Assembly: GCF_000484635.1 (NCBI RefSeq)
Contig: NZ_AXVM01000003.1
Location: forward strand, 410,157 to 474,156
DNA length: 64,000 nucleotides
Direction of reading: 5' to 3'
From: Comamonas badia DSM 17552
Lineage (GTDB): Bacteria; Pseudomonadota; Gammaproteobacteria; Burkholderiales; Burkholderiaceae_C
The notes beneath the pieces were generated by a model. That model saw only the letters and a program-made list of their open reading frames with translations, was not told the origin of the DNA and made no database searches. Position 1 is the stretch's first letter; every line of letters starts with the position of its first letter. Below, piece by piece: positions 35,873-45,253 of this stretch. The position numbers and the translations under genes are program-made.

Positions 35873-36856
35873 ATGAAACGTCGCGATTTCTGCGCCACCG
35901 CAGCCCTTGCCACCGGCTTTGGCATCACGGGCCAGGCCCACGCCGAAACCAAATGGGATTTCGCCACCGCCTACGCGGCGATCAATTTCCACTCCAAGAA
36001 CAATCAGCAGTTCGTCGATGACGTGGCCGCCGCCACCAAGGGCGCGCTGAAGATCCAGCCGCATTTCGGCGCGTCGCTGTTCAAGATGCCCGAGATCAAG
36101 CGCGCGGTGCAGACCGGCAATGCGCAGATGGGCGAGTTCTTCCTCGTGAGCTTCCAGAACGAGGCGCCGATCTTCGGCGCCGATGGCCTGCCGTTTCTGG
36201 TCAAGGACTACGACGAGGCCTTCAAGCTCTACCAGGCGCAGAAGCCCTACCTGGAGAGCATTCTGGACAAGCAAGGCCAGATCCTGCTGTATTCGGTGGC
36301 CTGGCCGCCGCAGAACATCTTCAGCAACAAGCCAATCAACTCCGCCGCGGATCTGAAGGGCCTGAAGTGGCGCGTGTATTCGCCCACCACCGCGCGCATC
36401 GGCGAGCTCGTCGGCGCGCAGCCGGTCACCATCCAGGAGGCGGAGCTGTCGCAGGCGCTGGCCACCGGCGTCATCGAAGGCCTGATCACGTCCAGTGCCA
36501 CCGGCGCGGACAACAAGCTCTATGAGAATCTCAAATACTTCTACGAGGTCCAGGCCTGGATTCCGAAGAACGCGGTGACAGTGAACAAGAAGGCCTTCAA
36601 CGCGCTGCCCAAGGCCGAGCAGGAGGCCGTGAGGAAGAGCGCGGCCGCGGCCGAGGAGCGTGGCTGGAAGTCCTCGCGCGAGGTCAACGCCAGCTCCATC
36701 GAAACCTTGAAGAAGGGCGGCATGCAGGTGCTGCCGCCTTCCGCGCAGCTCGCGGCCGATCTGCACAAGGTGGGTGACGTCGTCGTCAAGGAATGGCTGG
36801 AAAAGGCCGGGGCCGACGGCAAGGCGCTGGTCGAGGCGTTCAACAAAAGCAAGTGA
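35873..36856 (+). CDS. dctP: TRAP transporter periplasmic substrate-binding protein (DctP family)
   Basis: 327 residues. The signal peptide MKRRDFCATAALATGFG ... GQAHA contains a twin-arginine-like RRDF, so Tat export is possible. The mature chain begins ETKWDFATAYAAINFHSKN. DctP features include the helix with QPHFGASLFKMPEIKRAVQTG, RVYSPTTARIGELVGAQPVTI with the Arg that pairs with a substrate carboxylate, and GVIEGLITSS. The substrate should be an organic acid; its co-regulation with pxp genes suggests 5-oxoproline or a related compound. It is the first gene of dctPQM. Confidence 0.93.
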   Translation: MKRRDFCATAALATGFGITGQAHAETKWDFATAYAAINFHSKNNQQFVDDVAAATKGALKIQPHFGASLFKMPEIKRAVQTGNAQMGEFFLVSFQNEAPIFGADGLPFLVKDYDEAFKLYQAQKPYLESILDKQGQILLYSVAWPPQNIFSNKPINSAADLKGLKWRVYSPTTARIGELVGAQPVTIQEAELSQALATGVIEGLITSSATGADNKLYENLKYFYEVQAWIPKNAVTVNKKAFNALPKAEQEAVRKSAAAAEERGWKSSREVNASSIETLKKGGMQVLPPSAQLAADLHKVGDVVVKEWLEKAGADGKALVEAFNKSK

Positions 36857-36961
36857 TCCAGCGATGACGCGATGACGGCGCCGCGCGGCCATGACGCGCC
36901 TGGCGGCGCCTGACGGCCGGCATCGCGGCGCCGTATCCATTCACACACCACGGAGCAACCC

Positions 36962-37468
36962 ATGCGCAAATGGCTCGATGGCCTGTACACCGCAAGCGCC
37001 TGGCTGGCGGGACTTTTCATGGTGGGCGTGTTCGTGATGGTGCTGCTCACCATCGCCAGCCGCCTGTTCGGCTTCTCGGCCACCGGCAGCGACGCCTACG
37101 CCGGCTACGCCACCGCAGGCGCGGGTTTCATGGCGCTGGCCAGCACCTTGAAACACGGCGAACATATCCGCGTGACCCTGCTGCTGGGCGCGCTCAAGGG
37201 CGGCGCGCACAAGGCGCTCGAATTGCTGGCGCTCTCCATCGCCACGCTGCTGGCGGGTTTTCTGGCCTGGTACTCGGCCTACCTGGTCTGGCAGTCGTGG
37301 GACATCAACGACATCTCGGTCGGCATCGATGCCACGCCGATGTGGATTCCGCAGATTCCGATGGCCATCGGCACCTTGATTTTTTTCATAGCGATTTCCG
37401 ATGAACTGGTGATGGAAATCCTCGGAAAACGCGTTGCAGCCAACCAGGAGGATGCGCACCATGAGTGA
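36962..37468 (+). CDS. dctQ: TRAP transporter small permease (DctQ)
   Basis: 168 residues with four helices, as usual for DctQ. The family motif [38 protein letters not shown] (EH in the loop of helix 2-3) is clear. It begins 105 bases after dctP; an AGGAG-like site (ACGGAGCAACCC) precedes the ATG. The stop overlaps the dctM start (ATGAGTGA). Confidence 0.92.
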   Translation: MRKWLDGLYTASAWLAGLFMVGVFVMVLLTIASRLFGFSATGSDAYAGYATAGAGFMALASTLKHGEHIRVTLLLGALKGGAHKALELLALSIATLLAGFLAWYSAYLVWQSWDINDISVGIDATPMWIPQIPMAIGTLIFFIAISDELVMEILGKRVAANQEDAHHE

Positions 37469-38756
37469 AATAGCCGCCAGCGCCACCTTGCTCGTGGTGC
37501 TTTTCGCGATGCTCGCCGGGGGCATCTGGGTGGGACTCACGCTCGCGGGCGTGGCCTGGTTCGGCATGGCCTTCTTCACCGCCCGCGCGGCGGGCGATGC
37601 GATGGCCATCACCATCTGGGGCTCGACCAGCAGCTGGACGCTCACCGCGCTGCCGCTGTTCGTCTGGATGGGCGAAATTCTCTACCGCACCAATCTGTCG
37701 TCCAGCATGTTCCGCGGCCTCGCGCCCTGGATGAACAAGCTGCCGGGGCGATTGCTGCACGCCAACGTGGTCGGCTGCACCATCTTCGCGGCCGTCTCGG
37801 GCTCGTCGGCCGCCACCTGCGTGACGGTGGGCAAGATGAACCTGCCCGAGCTGCTGCGCCGCGGCTACCCCGAGCGCCAGGTGATAGGCACGCTGGGCGG
37901 CCCGGCCACGCTGGGCCTCTTGATCCCGCCATCGATCATCCTCATCATCTACGGCGTTTCGGCCGAACTCTCCATTGCCAAGCTGTTCATGGCCGGCGTG
38001 CTGCCGGGGCTGCTGCTGGCCGCGCTGTTCAGCGGCTGGATCATTTTCTGGGCGCTGCGCCACCCGGATCAGGTGCCCAAGGCGGACGACGATCTGAGCT
38101 TCATGCAGAAGCTCGCCGAGGCGCGCCACCTGATCCCGGTGGTGCTGCTCATCGTCGCGGTGATCGCTTCGATGTACACCGGCGTTGCTACGGCAACCGA
38201 AGCGGCAGCCATAGGCGTGCTGGGCGCCTTGGTGCTTTCCGCCTGGCAAAAATCGCTCAACTGGAAGAACTTCCGCGACGCGCTGATGGGCGCCACGCGC
38301 CTGTACTGCATGATCGCGCTGATCCTCGCGGGCGCCGCCTTCCTCACGCTCGCCATGGGCTACATGGGCCTGCCGCGCCAGCTCGCGGAATACGTCGGCA
38401 GCCTGCACCTGTCGCCCGCGATGCTCATCATCGCGCTCGGCATCTTCTACATCGTGCTCGGCTGCTTCCTCGATGGCATCTCGACCATCGTGCTCACCAT
38501 GGGCGTGGTGCTGCCCATCATCCAGGCCGCCGGCATCGACCCGCTGTGGTTCGGCATCTTCCTGGTGATCACCGTCGAGTCGGCGCAGATCACGCCGCCC
38601 GTGGGCTTCAACCTGTTCGTGCTGCAGGGCATGACGGGCAAGCAGATCACCTGGATCGCGCGCGCCTGCCTGCCCTATTTCTTCCTGATGGTGGTGATGC
38701 TCGTCATCCTCTGGTACTTCCCGGGGCTGGCGACGGCGCTGCCGGGCAAGATGTAG
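37461..38756 (+). CDS. dctM: TRAP transporter large permease (DctM)
   Basis: 431 residues from the ATG at 37461, with an AGGAGGA site nine bases upstream; about twelve helices. DctM hallmarks: SGSSAATCVTVGKMNLPELLRRGYPE, GGPATLGLLIPPSIILIIYG, TGVATATEAAAIGVLGAL and VESAQITPPVGFNLFVLQG. It is the sodium-coupled membrane channel of the TRAP system. The 8-base overlap with dctQ couples their translation. The next 45 bases before the convergent MAPEG gene contain no clear terminator. Confidence 0.95.
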   Translation: MSEIAASATLLVVLFAMLAGGIWVGLTLAGVAWFGMAFFTARAAGDAMAITIWGSTSSWTLTALPLFVWMGEILYRTNLSSSMFRGLAPWMNKLPGRLLHANVVGCTIFAAVSGSSAATCVTVGKMNLPELLRRGYPERQVIGTLGGPATLGLLIPPSIILIIYGVSAELSIAKLFMAGVLPGLLLAALFSGWIIFWALRHPDQVPKADDDLSFMQKLAEARHLIPVVLLIVAVIASMYTGVATATEAAAIGVLGALVLSAWQKSLNWKNFRDALMGATRLYCMIALILAGAAFLTLAMGYMGLPRQLAEYVGSLHLSPAMLIIALGIFYIVLGCFLDGISTIVLTMGVVLPIIQAAGIDPLWFGIFLVITVESAQITPPVGFNLFVLQGMTGKQITWIARACLPYFFLMVVMLVILWYFPGLATALPGKM

Positions 38757-38801
38757 CAGCGTTGCTCCGTGGCACGGCACTGCGCGCGGGACAGGGACAG
38801 G

Positions 38802-39215
38802 TCAAGCGACGAACAGCAGTCGGTACGCCCAGTACAACCCGATCGCCATCTGGACCGTAAACGCGGTGAAGCGCGCCATCACCGCCGCTGCGCTCAACGA
38901 GGCCAGGTGGACAAGGGACTGGACGATCCGGCTGGCGAGGAAAAAGTAGGCGAGAGAGTCCGTGACTGCCGCCCTGTCCGTGGCGATGGCGATCAGCAGC
39001 AGGCCGCCAAAGATCGGCAGGCCCTCAATGCAATTGGCATGGGCGCGGGCGAGCCGCTGCATGAAAGGCGTCAGGCCGGCATTGTCCGGCGCGAAGCCGT
39101 TGGCAGGCACCTTGCCCTGCAGAACCAGCTGTGTCCGAAGGATTTCCATCAGCACGAGCAGCAGCAGTGCCCAGGCGATGAATCCGGTGAATGCGATGGC
39201 GCTGGATGAAATCAT
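38802..39215 (-). CDS. MAPEG-family membrane protein
   Basis: 137 residues from the ATG at 39215, four predicted helices. Typical MAPEG features: FTGFIAWALLLLVLMEILRTQLVLQGKVPANGF, NAGLTPFMQRLARAHANCIEGLPIFG with the conserved R-x3-A-N(H)-x-N-x2-E, and a C-terminal helix FTVQMAIGLYWAYRLL. Eukaryotic members conjugate glutathione or make leukotrienes; the bacterial role is largely unknown. The N-x2-E glutathione-contact pattern is kept. Confidence 0.88.
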   Translation of the reverse strand: MISSSAIAFTGFIAWALLLLVLMEILRTQLVLQGKVPANGFAPDNAGLTPFMQRLARAHANCIEGLPIFGGLLLIAIATDRAAVTDSLAYFFLASRIVQSLVHLASLSAAAVMARFTAFTVQMAIGLYWAYRLLFVA

Positions 39216-39326
39216 GGCAGCACTTTCCTGTGGGATGGGATGCCGGATTCTGGCTGGGCCGGGCGCAGGTTGCAACGTGCATGGAGGACCTCGCTGCGCA
39301 CGTGCCAGGGCTGCCCCGATGGCGCG

Positions 39327-40460
39327 CTACGGCGCGTGCAGCACCAGCTCGGTGATCTCCGACGGCGTGCCCAGCCGCAAGATCAGCCCATGCCACAGCC
39401 CCGTGCCGCTGCTCACGTACAGCGGCATGCCCGCCACGTCGTAGAGTCCGGCCAGAAAACCCTTGTTCGCCAGCTTGGTGAGGTAATTGGGCCCGAAAAT
39501 CTGCCCGCCATGCGTGTGGCCCGACAGTTGCAGGCTCATGCCCGCGGCCGCATGCTCGGGCGCGCTGCCCGGGCGGTGCGCCAGCACCAGCACCGGCACG
39601 CCCTCGGGCGCGCCCTGAAGGGCCGCCGCCAGATCGGGCGGTGCCTGGCCAAAGGCGCGCGCCTGCGGGTCGGTGAGGCCTGCCACCACCAGACGTGCGC
39701 CGTTGTGCGCTATCACCACATGCTGGTTTTCCAGCAGGGGCAGCCCCAGCGCCTTGAATACCGCCATCCAGCCCGGGTAGTCGACGTAGTACTCGTGGTT
39801 GCCGGGGACGGCCAGCACGCCATCCTTGGCGTGCAGCCCGGCAAATGGCGCCACGTCGGCCGCGCGCCGCGCGGGTGCGCCATCCTGCAGGTCGCCGGTG
39901 ATGACGATGAGATCGGTGCCGAGCGCGTTGGTCTTGTCCACCACCGCCTGCTGCCATGCGCCATCCAGCAGCGGCGTGGCGTGCAGGTCCGACAGCTGCG
40001 CGATGCGGTAGCCCTCGAACGCCTGGGGCAGGCCCGGCACGGTGACATCCACGCGCTTGACCTCCGGAATCTTCAGGCCCTGCCAGGCGCCGCAGGTGCC
40101 CAGCAGCAAGGCCAGCAGCCCCAGCGCCATCGATGTGCTGCGGCTGGCGAGCAGGCGCCGCCCCGCACGGCGCGCCAGCAGCCACAGCAGAGCGCCCAGC
40201 GCATCCCTTGCAAGCAGCAGCAGCGCCAGCACCAGAAAGCAGCCGAACGCCCAGCCCACCGCCACCAGCACCGCATGCGGGCCTTGCGCCGCGGAGAGAT
40301 TGCCCGACAGCCAGACCACGATCACGTAGTACTCCGCCAGCGGCAGCAGCGCCAGCGCCACCAGCAGACGCCCTGCACGCGCCAGCGGCAGGTGGTGCAC
40401 GAAGCGCAGCGCCACCAGGAGCCAGGCCAGGCCCATGATGGCAATGACGGCAAGCACCAT
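39327..40460 (-). CDS. Membrane-anchored metallophosphoesterase (YkuE-like)
   Basis: 377 residues from the ATG at 40460. Four N-terminal helices (about 1-140) are followed by a calcineurin-type phosphoesterase domain with the complete metal set: QLSDLHATPLLDG (D-x-H), ITGDLQDG (GD), VPGNHEYY (GNHE), LVLAHRP and SGHTHGGQIFGPNY (GHxH). Relatives act on lipids or cell-wall intermediates in the envelope; the substrate here is unknown. It follows the gor gene by 35 bases and may share its transcript. Confidence 0.9.
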   Translation of the reverse strand: MVLAVIAIMGLAWLLVALRFVHHLPLARAGRLLVALALLPLAEYYVIVVWLSGNLSAAQGPHAVLVAVGWAFGCFLVLALLLLARDALGALLWLLARRAGRRLLASRSTSMALGLLALLLGTCGAWQGLKIPEVKRVDVTVPGLPQAFEGYRIAQLSDLHATPLLDGAWQQAVVDKTNALGTDLIVITGDLQDGAPARRAADVAPFAGLHAKDGVLAVPGNHEYYVDYPGWMAVFKALGLPLLENQHVVIAHNGARLVVAGLTDPQARAFGQAPPDLAAALQGAPEGVPVLVLAHRPGSAPEHAAAGMSLQLSGHTHGGQIFGPNYLTKLANKGFLAGLYDVAGMPLYVSSGTGLWHGLILRLGTPSEITELVLHAP

Positions 40461-40495
40461 GGGGATCACGCCCCGTACGTCATCCGGCGCGCCAT

Positions 40496-41881
40496 TCAGG
40501 TGCGGGCGACTTCGCGCAGCGTCACGAATTCTTCCGCGCTGGTCGGATGAATGCCTATCGTCGCATCGAACTGCGCCTTGGTCGCGCCGCATTTGAGCGC
40601 CACGGCAAAGCCCTGGATGATTTCGCCGGCTTCGGCGCCGACCATGTGCGCGCCGACCACGCGGTCGGTGGCATCTTCCACGATGAGCTTGACCATGGTG
40701 CGCTCGCTGCGGCCAGAAAGGCTGTGCCGCAGCGGCCGGAAGTCGCTGCGGTAGATGCGCACCGCGCCATGTTTTTCGCGTGCCGCCTCCTCGGAAAGGC
40801 CCACGGTGCCGATCGGCGGATGGGTGAAGACGGCGGTCGGGATGTTGGCGTAGTCCATCGCCCGCGCCGGCTTGCCGGGCAGCGGGCCGTAGAGGTGGTC
40901 GACCAGCGCCATCGCTTCGGCCAGTGCCACGGGCGTGAGCTCCATGCGCCCCACCACGTCGCCCAGCGCGTAGATGCCGGGCACGCTGGTGGCAAAGTGC
41001 GCATCCACGGCGATGGTGCCGCCCTCGGACTGGCGTACGCCGGCGGCGTCCAGGCCAAGGCCTTCGGTGTTGGCGCGCCGGCCGGTGGCGTAGAGCACCA
41101 CGTCGGCATCCAGCGTGGTGCCATCGCGCAGGTGCATGCGGCGCGCACCGTCCACGGCCTCGATGCGTTCCACGCCGGCGCGCACGCGGATGTCGACGCC
41201 GGCCTTGCGCATTTCTTCGGCGGCGAAGTTGCGCACCTCGCCATCAAAGCCGCGCAGGACCTGTTCGCCGCGGTACAGCAGTGTCACCGTGCTGCCCATG
41301 CCGTGGAAGATGCTGGCGAATTCGCAGGCGATGTAGCCGCCGCCCACCACCGCCAGCCGCCGGGGAAAGCGTGGCAGGTCAAAGATGTCGTCCGAGGTGA
41401 CGGCGAGTTCCCGCCCCGGCAACTCGGGCACCCAGGGCGTGCCGCCGGTGGCGATCAGGATGGCGGCGGCGCTGTGCTGCGTCACGCGGCCGTCGTCGTG
41501 GCGCACCTGTACCGTGTGCGCGTCCACCAGGCTGGCGTGGCCCTGCATGCGATCCACCTTGGCGCCCGTCATGAGGTTTTCATAGATGGCGTTGAGGTTG
41601 GCGATGGATTGGGCGCGGTTGCGCTTGAGCGTGTCCCAGTCCAGCGCGGGCTCGCCCGGGATGTTCCAGCCATAGCCGCGCGCGTCGGCAAAGCCCTCGG
41701 CGTATTCGGCGGCGTAGCTGTAGAGCTTCTTGGGAATGCAGCCCACGTTCACGCAGGTGCCGCCCATGCGCCCGCTCTCCGCCATCCCCACGCGCACGCC
41801 GCGCTGGCCGGCAAAGCGTGCGGCGCGCACGCCGCCCGAGCCGCCGCCAATCACGAAAAGGTCAAAGTCAAAATCCGCCAT
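40496..41881 (-). CDS. gor: Glutathione-disulfide reductase
   Basis: 461 residues from the ATG at 41881 (MADFDFDLFVIGGGSGGVRAAR). FAD motif GGGSGG, redox-active disulfide GGTCVNVGCIPKK, NADPH-binding VVGGGYIACEFASIFHGMGSTVTLL (with the downstream Arg choice of GR), second FAD motif GIYALGDVVGRMELTPVA and the catalytic His in IGIHPTSAEEFVTL are all intact. It keeps the cytosolic glutathione pool reduced. It is divergent from the DUF3617 gene across 113 bases. Confidence 0.97.
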   Translation of the reverse strand: MADFDFDLFVIGGGSGGVRAARFAGQRGVRVGMAESGRMGGTCVNVGCIPKKLYSYAAEYAEGFADARGYGWNIPGEPALDWDTLKRNRAQSIANLNAIYENLMTGAKVDRMQGHASLVDAHTVQVRHDDGRVTQHSAAAILIATGGTPWVPELPGRELAVTSDDIFDLPRFPRRLAVVGGGYIACEFASIFHGMGSTVTLLYRGEQVLRGFDGEVRNFAAEEMRKAGVDIRVRAGVERIEAVDGARRMHLRDGTTLDADVVLYATGRRANTEGLGLDAAGVRQSEGGTIAVDAHFATSVPGIYALGDVVGRMELTPVALAEAMALVDHLYGPLPGKPARAMDYANIPTAVFTHPPIGTVGLSEEAAREKHGAVRIYRSDFRPLRHSLSGRSERTMVKLIVEDATDRVVGAHMVGAEAGEIIQGFAVALKCGATKAQFDATIGIHPTSAEEFVTLREVART

Positions 41882-41994
41882 CTGCCTGCTTCCTGTGAAC
41901 GATGGGAACAGTGTAGGGCGTGCGGGCAATGCCGGTGGTTCAGAATGGCGGTCTGCCCACAACCTGCGCCGCGCGCGCCCTGGAGGAGACGAGC

Positions 41995-42573
41995 ATGCAC
42001 CTCACCCGCACCATCCTGCCCGTTGCGCTGGCCCTCGCCACCCTGGCCGTGGCGCAGGCCGCCGACGTGAGGCTGCGCCCCGGCCTGTGGGAGATGCAGA
42101 GCACGGTGAAGACGTCCAGCGGCCAGGTGGAGGCCGCGATGGCAAAAATGCAGGAGCAGCTGGCCAGCATGCCGCCAGCGCAGCGCAAGCAGATGGAGCA
42201 GATGATGGCGCAGCGCGGCATGAGCCTGCCCGGCGCCGCCGAGGGCGGCGGCACGGCCACGGCGCTGAAGGTCTGCATGACGCAGAAAGACGTGGACATG
42301 GACAACATCCCCACCCAGGAGGGTTGCACGCACAAGGTCACCCGCGCGGGGCCGGGCCAGCTCACGATGAGTTTTCAGTGCGAGGGCAAGGCGGGGCAGC
42401 CGCCGTCTTCGGGCGAAGGCACGATGACGATAGAGAGCCCGACCGCCTTCAGCGGCCGGCACCGGATGCATACCCAGGTCCAGGGCAAGCCCGAGCAGAT
42501 GGACATGACGCAAAAGGGCCGCTGGCTGTCGGCGGACTGCGGGCAGGTCAAGCCGCTGCGCCAGGAGCGATGA
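41995..42573 (+). CDS. Secreted DUF3617-domain protein
   Basis: 192 residues from the ATG at 41995 with a strong TGGAGGAG site. The signal peptide is MHLTRTILPVALALATLAVAQA. The mature part starts ADVRLRPGLWEMQSTVK, the usual DUF3617 opening (PG-WE), and contains a Met/Gln-rich helix (MAKMQEQLASMPPAQRKQME), KVCMTQKDVD and a final DCGQVKPL, with paired cysteines. The function is unknown. Its stop overlaps the start of the nnrS-like gene, so the two are cotranslated. Confidence 0.85.
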   Translation: MHLTRTILPVALALATLAVAQAADVRLRPGLWEMQSTVKTSSGQVEAAMAKMQEQLASMPPAQRKQMEQMMAQRGMSLPGAAEGGGTATALKVCMTQKDVDMDNIPTQEGCTHKVTRAGPGQLTMSFQCEGKAGQPPSSGEGTMTIESPTAFSGRHRMHTQVQGKPEQMDMTQKGRWLSADCGQVKPLRQER

Positions 42574-43748
42574 AGAACCCCTGGTACTTCCCCGGCAGCT
42601 ACTGGTTTCCCGTGGCGGCGCTGCACGCCGCCATCACCCTGCCGTGGTCGGTGCTGGGGCAGCTGGGCATGGTGCCTGCGCCGCTCTCGCTGCAGACGGG
42701 CCTGGGCCATGCGCACGAGATGATCTTCGGCTACGCGCTGGCCGTGGTGGCGGGCTACACGCTGGTGCCGGGCAGTGCAAGAAAATCCTGGATCCTGCTC
42801 GGCGTCTGGCTGGCGGCGCGCATCGCCTTTGTGCTGGCGCCGCAGGGCAGCCTGGCGTTTGCGCTCGATGGCCTGTTCGTGCTCGGCCTGGCGGGTCTGG
42901 TGGCGCCGATCTACCTCAGGGCAAGCAAATGGAGCAATCGCTCGGTCGGGCTGATCGTCGGCGCGCTGGCGGCTGCGGCGTTTGCATTTCACGCGCTGCC
43001 GCCGCTCGCGGTGCATCAGGCGGTGCTTGCCGCCGTGCTGCTGCTGAGCATGCTGATGTTCTTCATGGGCGGGCGCATTCTGGCGCCGGCCGTCGCCGGG
43101 CATGTGCGCCGCAAGCACGCGCCCATCGAGCATGTGGTGCAGCCCGGCCTGGAAGTGGCGGTGCTGGCGCTGCTGGCGGCGGGCATCGCCTGCCTGCTGC
43201 TGCCCTCATGGGCGCCGCGCGCAGGGGCGGTGTTGCTGCTGGCGGCGGCGCTGCTCGCATTGGTGCGCATGGCGCGCTGGCACTTCTGGCTGTGCCATGA
43301 CCAGCCCGATCTGGTGGCGCTGCTGGCGGGCTATCTCTGGCTGATCGCGGGCTGGACGCTGGTCGCGCGGGCCGTGCTTTCGGGCCATCCCGTGACCACG
43401 GCGCTGCACGCCATCACCGTCGGTGCGCTGGGCACACTGACGTTTGGCGTGATGCTGCGCACGCAGATGTTTCGCGCGACAAGCGACACCAATCACCTGC
43501 CCTGGGCCTATGCCGGGGTGTTGCTGCTGACATTGGCGGGGCTGCTGCGCCTGGGCACTGCGGCAAGCGGCGCGCTGCTGGCGTTGGCGGCGGCGTGCTG
43601 GACGCTGGCCTATGCGCTGCTGTTCGTGCTGCTGCTGTGGCTGATCAGGCAGGCGTTCGGGCGCATCGGCGGCAGCGGCCCAGGCCGTGGTGCGCGGGCA
43701 AGCTACCGCCGCACGCGGCAGGACGCGCGGCGGCAACGCGGCGCGTGA
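42570..43748 (+). CDS. NnrS-family heme-copper membrane protein
   Basis: 392 residues, about twelve helices, starting MKNPWYFPGSYWFPVAALHAA. Conserved NnrS positions include GLGHAHEMIFGYALAVVAGY (HAHEM), FFMGGRILAPAVAG, and the histidines in the LCHDQPDLVALL and ALHAITVGALGTLTFGVMLR helices. NnrS proteins protect against nitrosative stress during nitric-oxide exposure; no denitrification genes are in the window. The C-terminal tail (GSGPGRGARASYRRTRQDARRQ) is basic and cytoplasmic. Confidence 0.9.
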   Translation: MKNPWYFPGSYWFPVAALHAAITLPWSVLGQLGMVPAPLSLQTGLGHAHEMIFGYALAVVAGYTLVPGSARKSWILLGVWLAARIAFVLAPQGSLAFALDGLFVLGLAGLVAPIYLRASKWSNRSVGLIVGALAAAAFAFHALPPLAVHQAVLAAVLLLSMLMFFMGGRILAPAVAGHVRRKHAPIEHVVQPGLEVAVLALLAAGIACLLLPSWAPRAGAVLLLAAALLALVRMARWHFWLCHDQPDLVALLAGYLWLIAGWTLVARAVLSGHPVTTALHAITVGALGTLTFGVMLRTQMFRATSDTNHLPWAYAGVLLLTLAGLLRLGTAASGALLALAAACWTLAYALLFVLLLWLIRQAFGRIGGSGPGRGARASYRRTRQDARRQRGA

Positions 43749-43855
43749 TACGCTGCACGGCATGGCCCGGTATGGGTCTTGCTTGTGCTTACGATGGCGG
43801 CCTGCGCGATGCATCGGCTGTCACAACACAGAACAAGAGACAAGGGCGGCGACCC

Positions 43856-44632
43856 ATGAACGCATTGCACACCTGGCGCACCTCGTGGTTCGCCCATCCG
43901 CTGCAGGGGCAGAGCGAGCGCGACGGCATTGCCGAACACGAGGTGCTGCTGGCCGTCTGGCTGGCCTTTTTCGGGCTGCTGGTGTTTGCCAGCTGGCTGC
44001 TCTGGCGCCTGGGCGTGTGGCAGATGCTGGTGGCGGCCGATCCCACCTTGCTCACGGTGGTGATCCTGGTCATTTTTACCGCTGCCACGCTCTGGGTGGG
44101 GCGGCGCAGCTATCTTTTATCGCGCCAGCACGCCTGGCTGGCCGAGGCGCGCCAGCTGCTGCAGGGGCCGGCGCCCCAGGCCGCAACCCTGCTCACGACG
44201 CTGCGGGCGCAGCCGCAATCCTGGGTGCAGTGCTACCTGGCGGATGTGATCGCCAAGGGCCCGGGCCACTGGCGCGGCAACGGCCAGCTCACCGAACTGC
44301 TGGCGGAAAAGGCCCATGGCGCGCATGAGAGCGCCTGGTGGTTCAACGCCGCGCTGCTCAAGCTCGGCCTGCTGGGCAAGGTGATCGGCTTTTCCATCAT
44401 GGCGCTGGCGCTGGGCAGTCTGGATTCGATCGAGGCGACGCAGACCTCCACGCTGCTCAAGAACCTGACGGCGGGGCTGGGCACGGCGCTGCTCACCACC
44501 ATGACGGGCCTGGTGGGCAACATCCTGCTGGGCCTGCAGCTCTCGCGCCTGGACCGCGTGGCCGATGCACTCGTCGCCGATGCGCTGGAACTGGCCGAAA
44601 ACGGCCTGGCGCGGGTTTTCCCTGACCGCTGA
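43856..44632 (+). CDS. MotA/TolQ/ExbB-type proton-channel subunit
   Basis: 258 residues from the ATG at 43856. Predicted helices at about 31-50, 62-81, 170-188 and 207-228. The last two match the channel core of ExbB/TolQ/MotA: LKLGLLGKVIGFSIMALALG, then LTAGLGTALLTTMTGLVGNILLGLQL (the A-L-x-T-T-x-x-G-L motif). It has an extra N-terminal helix pair and a cytosolic domain of about 85 residues. It is the first gene of a four-gene operon whose second product has the matching ExbD-type helix. No tonB, tolA, tolB or flagellar genes are near, so this is not one of the standard systems. Confidence 0.8.
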   Translation: MNALHTWRTSWFAHPLQGQSERDGIAEHEVLLAVWLAFFGLLVFASWLLWRLGVWQMLVAADPTLLTVVILVIFTAATLWVGRRSYLLSRQHAWLAEARQLLQGPAPQAATLLTTLRAQPQSWVQCYLADVIAKGPGHWRGNGQLTELLAEKAHGAHESAWWFNAALLKLGLLGKVIGFSIMALALGSLDSIEATQTSTLLKNLTAGLGTALLTTMTGLVGNILLGLQLSRLDRVADALVADALELAENGLARVFPDR

Positions 44633-44641
44633 GCCTTTGCC

Positions 44642-45253
44642 GTGGCACTCAAGCGCCGCCAGCGCGAAGCGGAGGTCGATCCGTTTTACGACATCCTGTT
44701 CAACATCCTGATCGCGTTCGTGATGCTGTTCATCGTCGCGCTGCTGGCCATCAACCCCAAGGCCAAGAAGGCGGGTGACATTCCGGCCAAGGCTGAATTC
44801 ATCATCACCGTGGGCTGGGAAGACAACAGCCCCGACGATGTCGATACCTGGGTGCAGGACCCCAAGGGCGATCTGCTCTGGTTTCGCCAGCGCGACGTGG
44901 GCCTGATGCACCTGGACCGCGATGACCGCGGCGCGGCCAACAACTCCGTCATCGTCAATGGCCGCACCATCAGCAACCCCATCCGCCAGGAAATCGCCAC
45001 GCTGCGCGGCGTGATGCCCGGCGAATACGTGGTGAATGCGCATTACTACGACTCCAAGGACGGCAAGCCGGTCGATGTTTCCGTGAGTGTCGTCAAGGTC
45101 AATCCGCGTGCCGAGATCGTCTATTACGGCACGGTGCAGATCCCGAGCAAGGGCGATGAGCGCACGCTGGTGCGCTTCACCCTCGATGGCGAAGGCAAGG
45201 TCACCGACGTCAACACCCTACCCAAAACCATTGTGGAGCGACAAGGGCTATGA
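44642..45253 (+). CDS. ExbD/MotB-like single-pass protein with a DUF2135-like periplasmic domain
   Basis: 203 residues with a GTG start at 44642, nine bases after the channel gene. A short basic cytosolic tail is followed by Asp13 and Asp17 (VDPFYDILFN) at the entrance of the only helix (about 18-40), the layout of the proton-carrying Asp in ExbD/TolR. Residues 52-203 are periplasmic: ITVGWEDNSPDDVDTWVQDPKGD, a LMHLDRDDRG turn, and GVMPGEYVVNAHYY. These recall the DUF2135/YfaP-type beta-sandwich (W-x-D/N...DVDxxVxDPxG...G-x-Y) rather than the ExbD or OmpA-like domain. It overlaps the next gene by four bases. Confidence 0.75.
   Translation: MALKRRQREAEVDPFYDILFNILIAFVMLFIVALLAINPKAKKAGDIPAKAEFIITVGWEDNSPDDVDTWVQDPKGDLLWFRQRDVGLMHLDRDDRGAANNSVIVNGRTISNPIRQEIATLRGVMPGEYVVNAHYYDSKDGKPVDVSVSVVKVNPRAEIVYYGTVQIPSKGDERTLVRFTLDGEGKVTDVNTLPKTIVERQGL

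Noticed and set aside
41730..42569. Upstream extension of the NnrS frame
   Set aside because: It reads gor and DUF3617 sequence in the wrong frame; the ATG at 42570 overlapping the DUF3617 stop is the natural start.
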